Source: Myotis daubentonii
Lineage: Eukaryota; Chordata; Mammalia; Chiroptera; Vespertilionidae
DNA: 64,000 nt
Direction of reading: 5' to 3'
Assembly: GCF_963259705.1 (NCBI RefSeq)
Contig: NC_081844.1
Coordinates: 12,695,715-12,759,714 of the forward strand
Shown piece after piece: positions 53,815 to 64,000 of this stretch (within the stretch, counting starts at the first letter, position 1; every line of letters starts with the position of its first letter). The position numbers and the translations under genes were made by a program. The notes beneath the pieces are model-generated. The model had not been told where the DNA came from. It searched no databases and was given only the letters and a program-made list of their open reading frames with translations.

Positions 53815-53878
53815 CGCACACAAAATCTGAGTGTCACCATGTAAACCGCACACAAAATCTGAGCGTCACCGTGTAACT
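53815..53878 (+). repeat. 32-bp direct duplication upstream of the EBF2 promoter
   Basis: Units 53815-53846 and 53847-53878 share CGCACACAAAATCTGAG and GTCACC, with four substitutions. They end about 340 bp upstream of the CCAAT box. Confidence 0.9.
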
Positions 53879-54216
53879 CCAGGAGACTTGGGAGAGCCGT
53901 TCAGGGAACTGGGTTGCTCTGGGGAACGTGTGCACAAAACCTAAGTACATGTGGTCACACTCTCCGCTTCCTCACACACACGCCCACAGATCCTAGCTCC
54001 GGGAATGCGTACGCCTTCCGGCAGGACACAAAAACCTGCATCTGGAGGCAGCACCCCGGAGGCTCCCGCTCCCGCACCCAGACCGAGTGGGCGCGTCGCA
54101 GGCCCCCTCGCCACGGCGCACGCACACCAAGGACGCAGTGTCCACAGCTTCCGTCCCCTTTCACCTCCGAGCGTGGCGCGCGCCGCCGGAGGACGTCGCC
54201 CGGCTTGCCCAGCGCT

Positions 54217-54300
54217 GGCCAATCCCGAGCGTCCATGCAAATGAGGCTCCTTATCGGGCCGCGGCTCCGCCTCCCGCGGCCCGGGCCGTAGTAACCCATT
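54217..54300 (+). promoter_or_regulatory. EBF2: Putative EBF2 core promoter (CCAAT box, octamer, GC-rich, TATA-less)
   Basis: Within a CpG-rich stretch, GGCCAATC at 54217-54224 is an NF-Y-type CCAAT box. It is followed 10 bp later by the perfect POU octamer ATGCAAAT at 54235-54242, a CTTATCG GATA-like site and a GC-box-like CTCCGCCTCC. No TATA box is visible. The start of transcription shortly downstream (about 54.3 kb) is inferred from these motifs and the distance to the start codon. Confidence 0.55.
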
Positions 54301-54520
54301 CATGGGGCCCGTGCGCGGCGGCAGCCCGGCTCCGAGGTGCTCGCAGCCACCGCCTCCTCTCCGCTCCGGGTCTTCCCCTTCTTTTTACAACTGATCCTGT
54401 TGGGAATTTTTTTTTTCCCTAAATTGCAGCGGTGGGGGGGAGCCGGGAGGGTGGGGGACCAGGAGGAAAGGGAGAGATTAGGCAGTCATCAATCTCCTCC
54501 TGTTTCTCCCAGAACAGGTG

Positions 54521-54613
54521 ATGCTTCTAAATTGTGATCACTTTCTGCAGGCAGCGCTGCCGCTGGAAGGATGCGAGCGACCTAGGACCGAGGACCCGAG
54601 GCGGCAGATCTGA
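54521..54613 (+). promoter_or_regulatory. Upstream ORF 1 in the EBF2 leader
   Basis: An ATG at 54521 opens a 30-codon frame ending at TGA 54611-54613, 225 bp before the EBF2 start codon. Its context is moderate (G at -3, C at +4). It counts as a uORF only if transcription starts upstream and the segment is not spliced out; no canonical intron is obvious. Any role in limiting EBF2 translation is inference. Confidence 0.4.
54571..54585 (+). promoter_or_regulatory. Upstream ORF 2 in the EBF2 leader (4 codons)
   Basis: ATG CGA GCG ACC TAG lies inside uORF 1 but in another frame, with A at -3. It is a minimal uORF 254 bp before the start codon. Function is untested. Confidence 0.35.
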
Positions 54614-54838
54614 ACTTGCGGAGGATAAAACCCGAACTTTAACTGCACCAATCCGCACCTCACGCGTGAAGCAAACGACGGGTTATCTTTTTTTTTTTTT
54701 TTTCAAGAGAGACTCAAACTTCAGTACTTGGTCCCTTTTTTTGGATTGCTTTGGAGGAAACGGTTTGGTGGCAACGTTGGGAACAGTAAGGACAGCGTGG
54801 TAACTCTTATTTTTAAAGAGACAGATCATACTTTTTAA

Positions 54839-54969
54839 ATGTTTGGGATTCAAGATACTTTAGGAAGAGGGCCAGCTCTGAAAGAGAAATCACTGAGCGC
54901 CGAGATGGATTCGGTCAGGTCCTGGGTCCGGAATGTCGGCGTGGTGGACGCCAATGTCGCGGCGCAGAG
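54839..54969 (+). CDS. EBF2: EBF2 coding exon 1 (start codon, residues 1-43 and part of 44)
   Basis: The ATG at 54839 opens [12 protein letters not shown] and the exon ends in ...DANVAAQ plus AG, followed by the donor GTAACT at 54970. An in-frame TAA sits immediately before the ATG (54836-54838), so translation in this frame cannot start further upstream. The ATG context is poor (T at -3, T at +4), whereas the in-frame Met23 codon at 54905 has G at -3 and G at +4. The exon encodes the divergent N-terminal tail before the DNA-binding domain and is the part that separates EBF2 from its paralogues. The split serine codon AG|C is completed by exon 2. Confidence 0.96.
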
Positions 54970-56796
54970 GTAACTAGACGGTCGCACAATTATGCTCTCA
55001 AAGTCTCTAGCTCGTTTGCTCTCCCACCGTCTCTGTATTTCTCCGTCCCCCTCCTCCCGCTCGCTCGCTCAGTCTCGTTCTCTCTCCCCCGCATCTGTCG
55101 CCCTGGCCCCGCGCGCTGGGGCTCGCCCTCGGGCATGCAGGTCACTGCAGCCTGGGGAACACTTACCCCGCAGCTAATGCTGGAGTTTCTCCCCACTCCT
55201 TCCCCACAGACCGCTCTTTGGAAGGAAAAATAACGAAGTAGCATCTTCCGCCTCGCAGCTCACTCCCTGGCCCTGCGAGGAGGGGCTGGTCCGGAGTGGA
55301 GCTCGAGGGGCCGGAGCCGGCGGTGACGGCCGCGGGAGAGCCGGCTTCCCCGCGATGCCGGTTCCGCAAAGCCGCCGGCGAGCGCCTCTTCTGCCGCTTC
55401 TTGCCCGCGATTCCTGGAGGCCGGGAGCCTAGCGGGCAGATGGCGGCGGCGGCGAGAGGAGCCGGACAGACCGGATCAGTTTCCTGGGAAGGCGAAGCGG
55501 CTCAGAGCTCCGGGAGGGGGCTGGCTGGAGGGTCCGGGCGCAGAGCTAGAACGGTGGGCCAGAGGTATCGAGGCGGAGTGAGGGGAAAGAAGAAATCAGA
55601 GAGAAAAAGACGAAGGAGTAGCAGTAGAAGAAACTGCCGAAGAAGAGAGGCGAGGAGAGGAGCTGGCCGCAAACGCTGGGCATCGCCAACCTCTAGTTTT
55701 GCTGGTCCCAGGAGTTGAGGGTTTCTGAGCGTCCGCGTGCTGAGTTGGTAAACGCCTGGTCCCGAGTGCCACCCCGAGAAGACATTCTGGTTCCCCTCCT
55801 CTTCGTCACTGCTGAGCTGGCATTTGTGGTCCCCACGTCCTTGTCTGCAAGAGAAAGACACCTTACCCCACGGAGCCCACGAACTTCTTCACACGACTCC
55901 AGCCGCCCTGCCCACTCTCCTGGTCGCCCTCTCTACGTCCCGACGCGTTGCCTAGAAATCCCTTTCTTAGCAGGCCACGTGTCCAGGTGTCCCGGGTGGA
56001 GCGAACCAGCTGCCGCCCTTGGAGGAGAGAAAGCAACACCCGCACCCCCTCCCTGGCGTCCAAGCCCGCGGCCCGGCAGCCGCTCTCCGCCGCCGTCTGG
56101 GCTCGGGGGCTGCAGGCCGGGGCAGCAGGCAGGTCCACAGAGCCGTCCGCGGCGGGTGACCTTAGCTCCTTAAAGACGCCACCCTCTCCATCCTTTCCTA
56201 GGATCAAATACTGGCTGCAATGGGAACCGGCAGCTGGAGTGGGGCATTCCAGCGAAATGGTGCCCCCTTCAAAAGAGGGGAAAGTGCTCGCGCCCGGGGG
56301 CAGGAGGCCCACAGAGCCAGCGCCGCGGGGCAGTGGCAGCCATCTGCGCGCGCGGCCGCCTCCTGACAAATGTTATCTGGCGGCCAGTAGGTTCTGGGCC
56401 GGGACAGGTCGGCAGGGAGGTGTGTGCACACACTCGGTACCCTCCAGGGAGCCTCTCGGGTCCTCCAGAAAGGGGTTCGCGGTCAGCGCGTTTGGCCTTC
56501 GCCGCCCGCAGACGCGGCTGGAACAAGAGTTCCCTGGGCCGCCAGCGAGGACTTTGCCGGCCTCGTCCTAACATTGTGGCTTCTCCAAGCTTAGCAGTTT
56601 GGGAGGCGGGTCCCTGGTATCAGGTCGATCCTTAGGGCTGGCTTCGGGGATCCCGCCCTGCCCTGGTGCTGGGCAGCTTTTCGGAAGAGCGAGGGAAACA
56701 GGAGGCGAGGCCTCTCCCTGTAGGACGCAGGCTTGGGCTCTGGGCTACCTGCGGGCCAGAGTGTTCTCACGCAGCCTTTCCGAGAGCGCTGGCGTG

Positions 56797-57037
56797 TGTG
56801 AGTGAGTGTGTGTGTGTGTGTAGGTGTGTGTGTGAGTGTGTGTGTGTGAGTGTGTGTGTGAGTGCGTGTGCGTGTGAGTGTGTGTGTGTAGGTGTGTGTG
56901 AGTGTGTGTGTGTGAGTGTGTGTGTGAGTGTGTGTGTGAGTGTGTGAGTGAGTGTGTGTGTGAGTGTGTGTGTGAGTGTGTGTGTGTGTAGGTATATGTG
57001 TGTGTGTGTGTGTGCGCGTGCGGCTGCGTGTGTGTGG
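56797..57037. repeat. EBF2: (TG)n/(TGTGTGAG)n tract in EBF2 intron 1
   Basis: About 240 bp of TG repeats with regularly spaced GAG and TAG interruptions, ending in GCGCGTGCGGCTGCG. Confidence 0.95.
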
Positions 57038-57477
57038 GGTTATGGGCAGTAGTCCTCGGACAGGTAACTCAAGAAAAGATCAAGGAAAAGGGTCACGTCT
57101 TCAAATAAGGAGGCGCTTATTCCCCAAACCCTGGGCCCAGCTCCGACTTTTGACCCATCCAGCGGCCACCGCCACCGGATAAGATAGGTGAGGGCCGCCC
57201 GACAGGACAAGAGCGGGGCCCGCCTGGGGGCCCGCCCAGCCTCGGCCTGCCGCTGGGCGCCTCTGGGCTCCACTTGGGCCGGACAGTGAGCCCCGGCCCG
57301 GGCTCAGCCCGCAGAGCTGCAGAGGCAGCGCCGGCCCTGCCGCTGGCCCTGGCCCCGGCGACTCCTCTAGAGTCTAGTCTCCTCCTCTTAAGCCGGTTGG
57401 AAGGAAGGTCTGAGGGTCCAGAGCTCTTGACCTGGGACAGGCCCCTGGGCCGCGGGGGTGGCGTGGCGCGTGGGTAA

Positions 57478-57765
<288 letters not shown>

Positions 57766-58667
57766 TGACAAATCAGGCTCCTCACTCGCAGCCTCTCCAT
57801 CCGTCGGTTTCCCCACGCCCCCCGCCCCGCCGGTGCGCCGCCTGCTGCGGGCTGGCGGCTCCGGGTCCTGAGCAGAACCTGGTGCTGCACAGACCGCAGG
57901 GAGCGCCCTCCCGCGAGAGGGTCGTTCAAAGGCACCCGGGCCCTGCTGCCCGCTCCGGGTGTGTTAGTTCTGTTCCACCTGCTGCTCCGGCGGAGCGGGC
58001 GGGTACCAGCGGGACCTAGAGCGCTGGCCCTCCTCGCGGACACGGCTCCCACTCTCGCTCCCCGAGCACAGCTCCCCGCCCAGGCCTTTGATCTCAGAGG
58101 AAGGAGGCGAGACGAAAGGAAAGTCTCTTGCCCTCTGAGCCGCCGTCTCCTCAGCTGCACTGTGTGAGCTTCGAGCAGGCGAGCAGGCGAGCAGGCGCCC
58201 AGAGGTCCCTCTTGCCCCCGGGCCCATCCCTGCAGCTCGTGGCCGGAGGCGCTGGTCCTGTGGGGCAGGGACAAGGTAGCGCCTGCATATGACAGGCCCC
58301 TTCACCTTTCTGCTAAGAGAACTTGCAACTTCCCCCGGACGGACACCTGGGCAGGTCGGGTGGGGACTGGTAAAGGCAGCATTGGTGCGTGCGGTGCCCC
58401 GTTTTTTGGCCTCAGAGGGGTCACACTCCTGAGGATATTTTTAAGGGAGAGAGACAGAGGCTTGGCGAGGGTCAAGTGCCGGGGCCTTGGCAAGTTTTGG
58501 CGGTGGTCCTTCAGCAGAAGCTCCTGCCCTTTGACCCTGGGCTGAGGCGGAGTGGTGTGGTGGAAGGGGTGAAAGGCAGGGGGAGGCGGTGTAAGGAAGT
58601 GCCCTCTCCTCTTTCCTTCATCTGGGGGCTCCAAAGCCAGGGATTCCAACACCGCCTGTCTTTTTAG

Positions 58668-58731
58668 GAACAAGGCAATGAGAAGACCAACAATGGCACC
58701 CACTACAAGTTACAGCTCCTCTACAGCAACG
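58668..58731 (+). CDS. EBF2: EBF2 coding exon 3 (DNA-binding domain)
   Basis: The acceptor TTTTTAG ends at 58667 and the donor GTGAGC starts at 58732. The 64-nt exon reads EQGNEKTNNGTHYKLQLLYS then Asn and the first base of a Gly codon (residues 97-117 plus 1 nt). EQGNEKTNNGTHYK is the EBF2 version of this loop; EBF1 and EBF3 differ here, which supports the paralogue call. It continues the COE DNA-binding domain. Confidence 0.96.
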
Positions 58732-59022
58732 GTGAGCTCCCCCGCCCTCTGTGTCCAGGTGCCACACAGGCCCCTTTCAAGGAAAGCAGTTGACCTTTGT
58801 CCAGGTAGCTTGCAGGCAGCCTGAGGTCCAGGGAGAGCAGGTTTGGGGAGGCTCCGTCAAGGCCCTGGGGGGCGGGGAGGGTGGGGGTAGGGGCCCCCAG
58901 GACCTTTCAGCCTGCGGCAGCCCTGGGCAGCTTCCTGGGCCTGGCCCCAGAGCAGGGCCAGTTGGGGGGTTTGCAGGAGAAGCTTCCGGGGCCCTTACCT
59001 TGTGCCCATCGCCTCCCCACAG

Positions 59023-59078
59023 GTGTCCGCACGGAGCAGGACCTGTACGTCAGGCTCATTGACTCCGTCACTAAGCAG
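59023..59078 (+). CDS. EBF2: EBF2 coding exon 4 (DNA-binding domain)
   Basis: The acceptor CCCCACAG ends at 59022 and the donor GTGAGC starts at 59079. The 56-nt exon completes Gly118 and encodes VRTEQDLYVRLIDSVTKQ, to residue 136. It lies only 291 bp after exon 3. The sequence is typical of the vertebrate COE DNA-binding domain, and Val in DSVTKQ (Met in EBF1/3, from memory) again favours EBF2. Confidence 0.96.
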
Positions 59079-59553
59079 GTGAGCCCATGGTCCACTGGGC
59101 TCCTCCTCTGCTGGGCCCCCTCTGACCTCTCCCCACCTTTACACGCCCTGCCTCCACCCTCCATGAATTTCTGGGTCAGACTTCACATGCCCTAGAACAT
59201 CAACTCGCACCTTGTTCACTATGAAAAAAAATTTCCCCCTCTCTCCTCAATTGTTCTGTTTCTTTCTGGGTGGGGAAGTGAGAAAAATCGTGAAGGGAGA
59301 AAGCAATTATTGGGAGATTTGGTTCCCCAAACATTGCCTTTTGCAAGAAATATGTTCTCGCGGGGGCAAACTTGTCTATATTTCGCTTGAGTTAGTCAGG
59401 CCACCGCTTGGGGTCTGTGCTTCCAGTGGGCACACCTAATGAAGTGGTGGGCAGAGAGAGAGGAAGATGGATTCTGTGCTTGCTCTAAAGTCCCCTTTTC
59501 CTTGTTTCCTCACTCCCCTCACATTTCCCTTCTTGCCCTTGCCTCCTTCGCAG

Positions 59554-59627
59554 CCCATAGCATACGAGGGACAAAACAAGAATCCGGAAATGTGCCGAGT
59601 TCTTCTGACACACGAAGTCATGTGCAG
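59554..59627 (+). CDS. EBF2: EBF2 coding exon 5 (start of zinc knuckle)
   Basis: The acceptor TTCGCAG ends at 59553 and the donor GTAAGA starts at 59628. The exon encodes [20 protein letters not shown] then EVMC and two bases of the next codon (residues 137-160). His156 and Cys160 fit the first two ligands (H-X3-C) of the COE zinc knuckle H-X3-C-X2-C-X5-C; the remaining Cys residues must be in exon 6, beyond the window. The coding region therefore breaks within the zinc knuckle at the window edge, through incomplete coverage rather than mutation. Confidence 0.96.
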
Positions 59628-60444
59628 GTAAGAGCTGCTTTCCCCGGGCTTTGCTCGCACGCTGGGCAGGGGAGCGGCCTCTGCGCTCAGGGACGCCCCC
59701 ACAAGGATTTGCAGGAGGGATGGTGCCCAGGGAGGGAGGCTGAGGCACTAGAACGTCTCCTTTACTAAAGGCCAGATGCTTAGAGCACCTCGGAAAGGAC
59801 ACCCAGAACCGCGCAGGATTCCGTCCCCAGGCGTCTGGGGAGTTTTGTCCGCCCCGGACAGTTTCTGTTGTCCAGCAGTCGTGGCAGCTCAGGGAGGCAT
59901 GGGCAGCCCCAGCCAAGTTTGGAATGGGGACTTCCGCACACCAGGCTCATTCTCACTGGTCTGGCAAGCTCCGGGTAGATTTCCAAGTAGGGGTCACGTG
60001 TGGCATTCAAGATCAAAGCACTGGAGACTCAGTCGGGGCAAGGACCACCAAAGAGTCCAGTGGCCCATTTCCGGGGCACCCCACCTGAGGCACATGTATA
60101 TGATGCCAAAGCGTTTCCTTCCTCCAGGAATGTTGCTTCTCCGATGATTTCTTATGTTAGAGGAGTTTCTTAGGTGAGGAGGAACCATGGGGAGAAAGAT
60201 CAGAGGGGTTCACCACCAGTGCTGGGAGAGGTGGGAGAGGACCCCATCCAGGAGAGCTGTGTTTGGAGCAGCAGCTGGCTTCTCCTGGCTAAGTTGTGAG
60301 AGGAAGTTCTCACGGCCAAGTTGTGTGCTGGAATTTCTGCACCTTTCCCCACCTTCTTGCAGAGACGGATCCAGTCCATTTGAGTCTTTCTTCTGCGTGA
60401 CTAGAAGAAAATAAAACAATTAGAAGAAATTCATCCACACACTT

Positions 60445-60510
60445 ATTCTTTTAACAAATGTTTATTGAGTTCCTAGTTTTTTCAGGTGTTGGGGATCCCT
60501 TAGTAAAGGA
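60445..60510 (-). repeat. LINE2 3'-end fragment (antisense) in intron 5
   Basis: TTTTAACAAATGTTTATTGA then GTTCCTAG and GTGTTGGGGAT match the reversed L2 3' end. Confidence 0.55.
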
Positions 60511-61159
60511 GAGTTTTCTATAAAAAGGAAACTCTTGGAAGAGGTGGTGATTTTGCTATAAAAATGTAAATCTTTGTTACACACACGTTTTTCTTCCTCC
60601 AAAATTTCTGATCGGAGAGAAAGCCTCAATTCTTCCTCGCTTCGCGATTGCTTCTGTAAATGTCTTCCAACTCCAGACGTGCCATTCTGGGGTAATTGGA
60701 GGCCGTGGCTGATGTAGCCTGGGACTGTTTTATGGTCAGCTTCTGGCAGTGCTGTCTCCCTCACAACCCAGTCAGGAAGAAACATAACAATTTGACATGT
60801 TTGTTTTGGTTTTGACCAAGTATTAGAAAAACAAACTTTGCCAAATGCAAAGTTGAGCTCTGCCAGAGCTGAGGGGTCCTGGCTTCCTTGCCTGAGTAGC
60901 TGGGTGAGGCACTGGGCTTTGGAATAAGCAGATATCCACTTCACCATCCCAGGGCCCCTTCATAGATCCATTTAGAAAGAAAATACAATTGCAAGATGAG
61001 CTTGCATGTAATAACTAGACTAAATAGTCAGAACACTGATTCAGGTGGCTAATTGACGGATGCTTTTTAATTTCTCTCTATACTTTTAAATGTCTTTGTT
61101 TGGAGAGATTATCTTCTTAAAAGAAAAGAAAGCCCCAAATTGGCCCATTGTCTGATGAA

Positions 61160-61449
61160 TTATACCTCTCATTTTAAAGAATACTTGCACGCCCCATCCA
61201 GTGGTATTTAAAGCTGACATTTTTATTTTTAAGCCCAATCAAATCCTCCTCATTTTATGCTGTTTAAGTAGCAGCATCAATTTTTAAAGCCTCTAGTTTA
61301 ATCTGCATTAGTAACACAATATAAAAATTTAATGTACTGTAACTTCTCTGTATTTGAGACCTGGGAAGAGATGCTCTGCTATTTTCTTTCCAAACTAGAA
61401 TTTAAAACAAATATTAATTAATGGGTAAATAAATGATCCATTGGATGGG

Positions 61450-61499
<50 letters not shown>

Positions 61500-62150
61500 G
61501 AACGGGGTAGTGACAAATGTTGGATGCAATGTGTCAGTCTGAGCTGACTGATTCTGCAGTTAGGGAGAAAAAGTCTCTTCTCCCACATTTGAAGAGCCTG
61601 TTATAGCAGTCAGTGGCTGAGGGATGAATCAGATGCCCCGTTCACAATGGTTAGGGCACCCGGTTTCATTTGTGGGGTGAGTGTTTTGGGGTTTACCTGG
61701 GAATTTCCCTGCATGGTTTCATGTTCTGTGATCTTCAGTCAAAAAAGCTCATAAACTAGCGTTTAGCTTTGAGGAAGGAAACAATATTGATATCCTTAAG
61801 AATAACTTTTTCTCCCTTCTCCAATTGCTTCTGCTCCCTTCTTCCCTGCTTTAGTTCATTTTGACAATTATTAGCAAAGAGAAATCTAGTTGTTATGTCG
61901 CTGCCAGCCACCCTGCCCTCAAATGCTCAGAGGGTTAAAAGATATTATAATTTGAACAGAAGTCGTCTCAAGGCCTACAGCTGGCTAATAACAGAGTTGT
62001 ATTGAGTGCGAGCAAACCCCACAGCTGTGACTTTTCGCCACAAGGCGCAGGCTAGACAGGGCCCTAATCAGATGGGCCAGCCGGGCAGTGGGGCTAGTGT
62101 CTTTATCGGCCAGATGGTGTGAATTTAGACACTTTTGTTATGCAATCGCA
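61160..62150. promoter_or_regulatory. EBF2: Candidate conserved non-coding DNA in EBF2 intron 5
   Basis: Apart from the TG tract this is unique-looking sequence without transposons. It contains homeodomain-like TGACAATTATTAG (61862 on), CCTAATCAGATGG (62063 on; homeodomain core plus E-box) and TTTATCGGCCAGATGGTG (62102 on; GATA core plus E-box). Enhancer function is an inference from motif clustering and location only. Confidence 0.3.
61452..61495. repeat. (TG)n microsatellite in intron 5
   Basis: About 22 units. Confidence 0.95.
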
Positions 62151-64000
62151 GGGAGGAGTTGGGGAGAAGAAAACAAAACAAAAGCCACCATGCTGTGCGC
62201 TTATTTGAGTTTGAAATTAGAGACAGATTTTTGAAAGTTGAGGGTTGAATTTTAAAAACGATTTTGGAGGGGAAAGGGCATATCCACTTGTCTTGAGCAG
62301 GAGTTTGCTGACTGGACACCCTGTGTCCATGGCTGGGCCTTTCTCCTCCAGCCCCCCCTCTCCCTTTTCTTTCTCTCTTCCTGAAAAATCCAGGGAAGAT
62401 TCAGGATTGGGATAACATTTCTCATTTCCCCAACTTTTTTTTCTTCTCTCTTTCCCTCTCAAGATTCCATGAAAGATAGGGAGGATGAAAGAGGCTGCGA
62501 GTATTTCAGGTAAAAGGTTCTCCAAATAAGCACCAGAATAAAACAAACCAAACCAAGCCAATAGAGAAAGAGCTTTCATTTTTATTCATTAGGATAAATG
62601 GGCACTTCGGAGCCTCTCCGTGGTAGTTAGGACCACAGTCTTAACCTAGGGCCAAGTGCAGTTTCCTCTTCTCTTTGTTCAATTTCCCCTCCTTCTCCCC
62701 CCCCCCTTTAAAAAAAAAAAAAAAGTCTTGTTCACTGAACAAGAACTTCAGACTTACAGACTTGCTTGCTGAGAAATAACCCTAAAAGCCTTTTTAGCTA
62801 AAGAAACTGAACTTGAAGTTTGTTATCTGCACAATTCAGGGACCCAGTTCCTTCTCTCAACTATCCACACACCTGGGCACAGAACGATTGTTTGGGGAAT
62901 GTGGTTCCGTGAATGTCTTCCACTCTCCATCCCCTTTGCTTATCTTAATATTCTGGTGTGACGACTGAATGTCATTTAAGCAGCCAAACGAAGAATAACT
63001 AGGACATCTTGATGAGAATTTTTCTTTAAAAAAGGAAAGAAAAAGAAAATTAGCTTTGGCTAACCCAGAGAAATTTTAAGAAGGGTCCTAATGGGGCAAA
63101 TACAGTCCACTCCTATTATTTTTATACCTTTATTTTTATAGTGCAACAGCCAAGTAACTGCCTTCTACATCTTTTCTGTGCTATTAGCATTAGAGATTAT
63201 ACTTAAATATGTGACTGTTGGAAAAGAGAAGATTGGGTCCTGAAATCTCTCTGCATTTTCTTTAAATATCATTTCCTTCCCTGAGCCGAATCCCCACATT
63301 GTATTACACTGGCACCAGGCTTACATTTTTATCTGTTTTCTTTTCCTCCGAGAAACTCCCCATGGAAAGCAGCTGAATTCAGCTGAGCAATTTTGCAAAC
63401 TTACTCAGCCTCCTCGAAATCATTCCTTCTCAAACTAAACAGATTGGCACGTTCTAGCAGTGTGCGCTCTTGGAATTAAATTGTACACGGCATCAGACAC
63501 GCATTTGGTTTAGGTTGACATGCCGGTGATGTCAAAGGGGGAGTCTAGGTAGAAGGCTTTAGGTAACTAGCATGGATGGGGCTTTTGAAATTGTGTTGCT
63601 AAGAAAAAAGGTTTGCCTGAACTACAAAGGTATCCCATGACAGAAGCCACCGAAAAAGGAGAGGTGGGAGACAGAAATGGGTGGGGGCAGGAGTTGGGAA
63701 GAAAGACACAAGCTCTGGGAGTGGGGAGAGCAGCTGGTCAGCATTTTTATTGGTGTTAATCTTGGGATGGACTGAAATTTTAAAAGTTGAGCCCTAACAT
63801 AATTTCAAAGGCAAAATATTGTTTCAGAAAGTCCCAGGGGCAAGCTCTGGTATTTAAGAAAGTTGAGACACTTTTTCTTTAACTTCTTACTAATTTGATT
63901 AAATTTCTTAAAACCTCATTGTACCCATTTGGTGAAAGTTTTTTTTTTTGTTTTTTTTTTAAACATCTTTCAAGTATATTCTACTTTTTGAGAATGGTAA

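Larger units (their letters stand above)
59628..64000 (+). other. EBF2: EBF2 intron 5 (partial), no further exon seen
   Basis: Starts with GTAAGA. Contains an L2 fragment, a TG tract and otherwise unique, AT-richer DNA; CpG density falls quickly after about 60 kb. Open frames here do not resemble EBF exons. Confidence 0.85.

Noticed and set aside
59628..64000. Search for EBF2 exon 6 or a small alternative exon
   Set aside because: No segment with acceptor and donor encodes the remaining zinc-knuckle cysteines.

Overview
The window is nuclear DNA of a placental mammal, almost certainly a vespertilionid (vesper) bat. Three repeat signatures support this: tRNA-derived VES SINEs, many non-autonomous rolling-circle Helitrons (HeliBat type, 5' TCCTATATAATAAAA, 3' hairpin GTGCACGAATTTCGTGCAC followed by CTAG), and a SPIN-type hAT element. 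The only protein-coding gene I can support is EBF2 (early B-cell factor 2). Its first five coding exons lie on the + strand at 54839-59627, and the window ends inside intron 5. Five spliced exons with GT..AG borders and matching phases give 160 codons plus two bases, and the N-terminus reads as EBF2 rather than EBF1 or EBF3.

Positions 1-47.4 kb are an intergenic repeat-rich desert upstream of EBF2. In order it holds: an old antisense L1 5' region (0.6-2.2 kb); VES, L2, MIR and Helitron copies (2.4-5.5 kb); a MaLR-like LTR carrying a VES that carries a Helitron (5.9-7.1 kb); an L1 3' end split by three Helitrons joined end to end (7.7-10.95 kb); a rearranged antisense bat L1 (12.3-16.1 kb); an L2 (16.7-17.2 kb); a CHCHD2 retropseudogene interrupted by two VES and a Helitron (19.3-20.8 kb); MIRs, a second MaLR-like LTR and a hAT element (21-27.5 kb); a 10.1-kb nest made of a VES split by a full-length antisense L1 that is split by a sense L1 with an intact ORF1 (28.6-38.7 kb); a three-block pyrimidine microsatellite (39.6-39.8 kb); a third LTR (40.1-40.6 kb); and an old sense L1 (44.9-47.3 kb).

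From about 47.4 to 58 kb the sequence becomes GC- and CpG-rich and nearly free of young transposons. This is the extended CpG-island domain expected around a developmental transcription-factor gene. A TATA-less core promoter with an inverted-orientation-neutral CCAAT box and an octamer lies near 54.22 kb, followed by a roughly 0.5-kb 5' leader with short upstream ORFs. EBF2 encodes a COE-family zinc-knuckle transcription factor. The exons here encode the N-terminus and the first half of the DNA-binding domain, up to the first Cys of the zinc knuckle.

No previously undescribed gene system was found. The most notable items are structural: nested insertions resolved by target-site duplications, a 3'-truncated L1 that keeps promoter and ORF1, a triple tandem Helitron array, a 54-bp Helitron palindrome apparently inverted between two copies, and convergent CTCF-like motifs flanking the desert.
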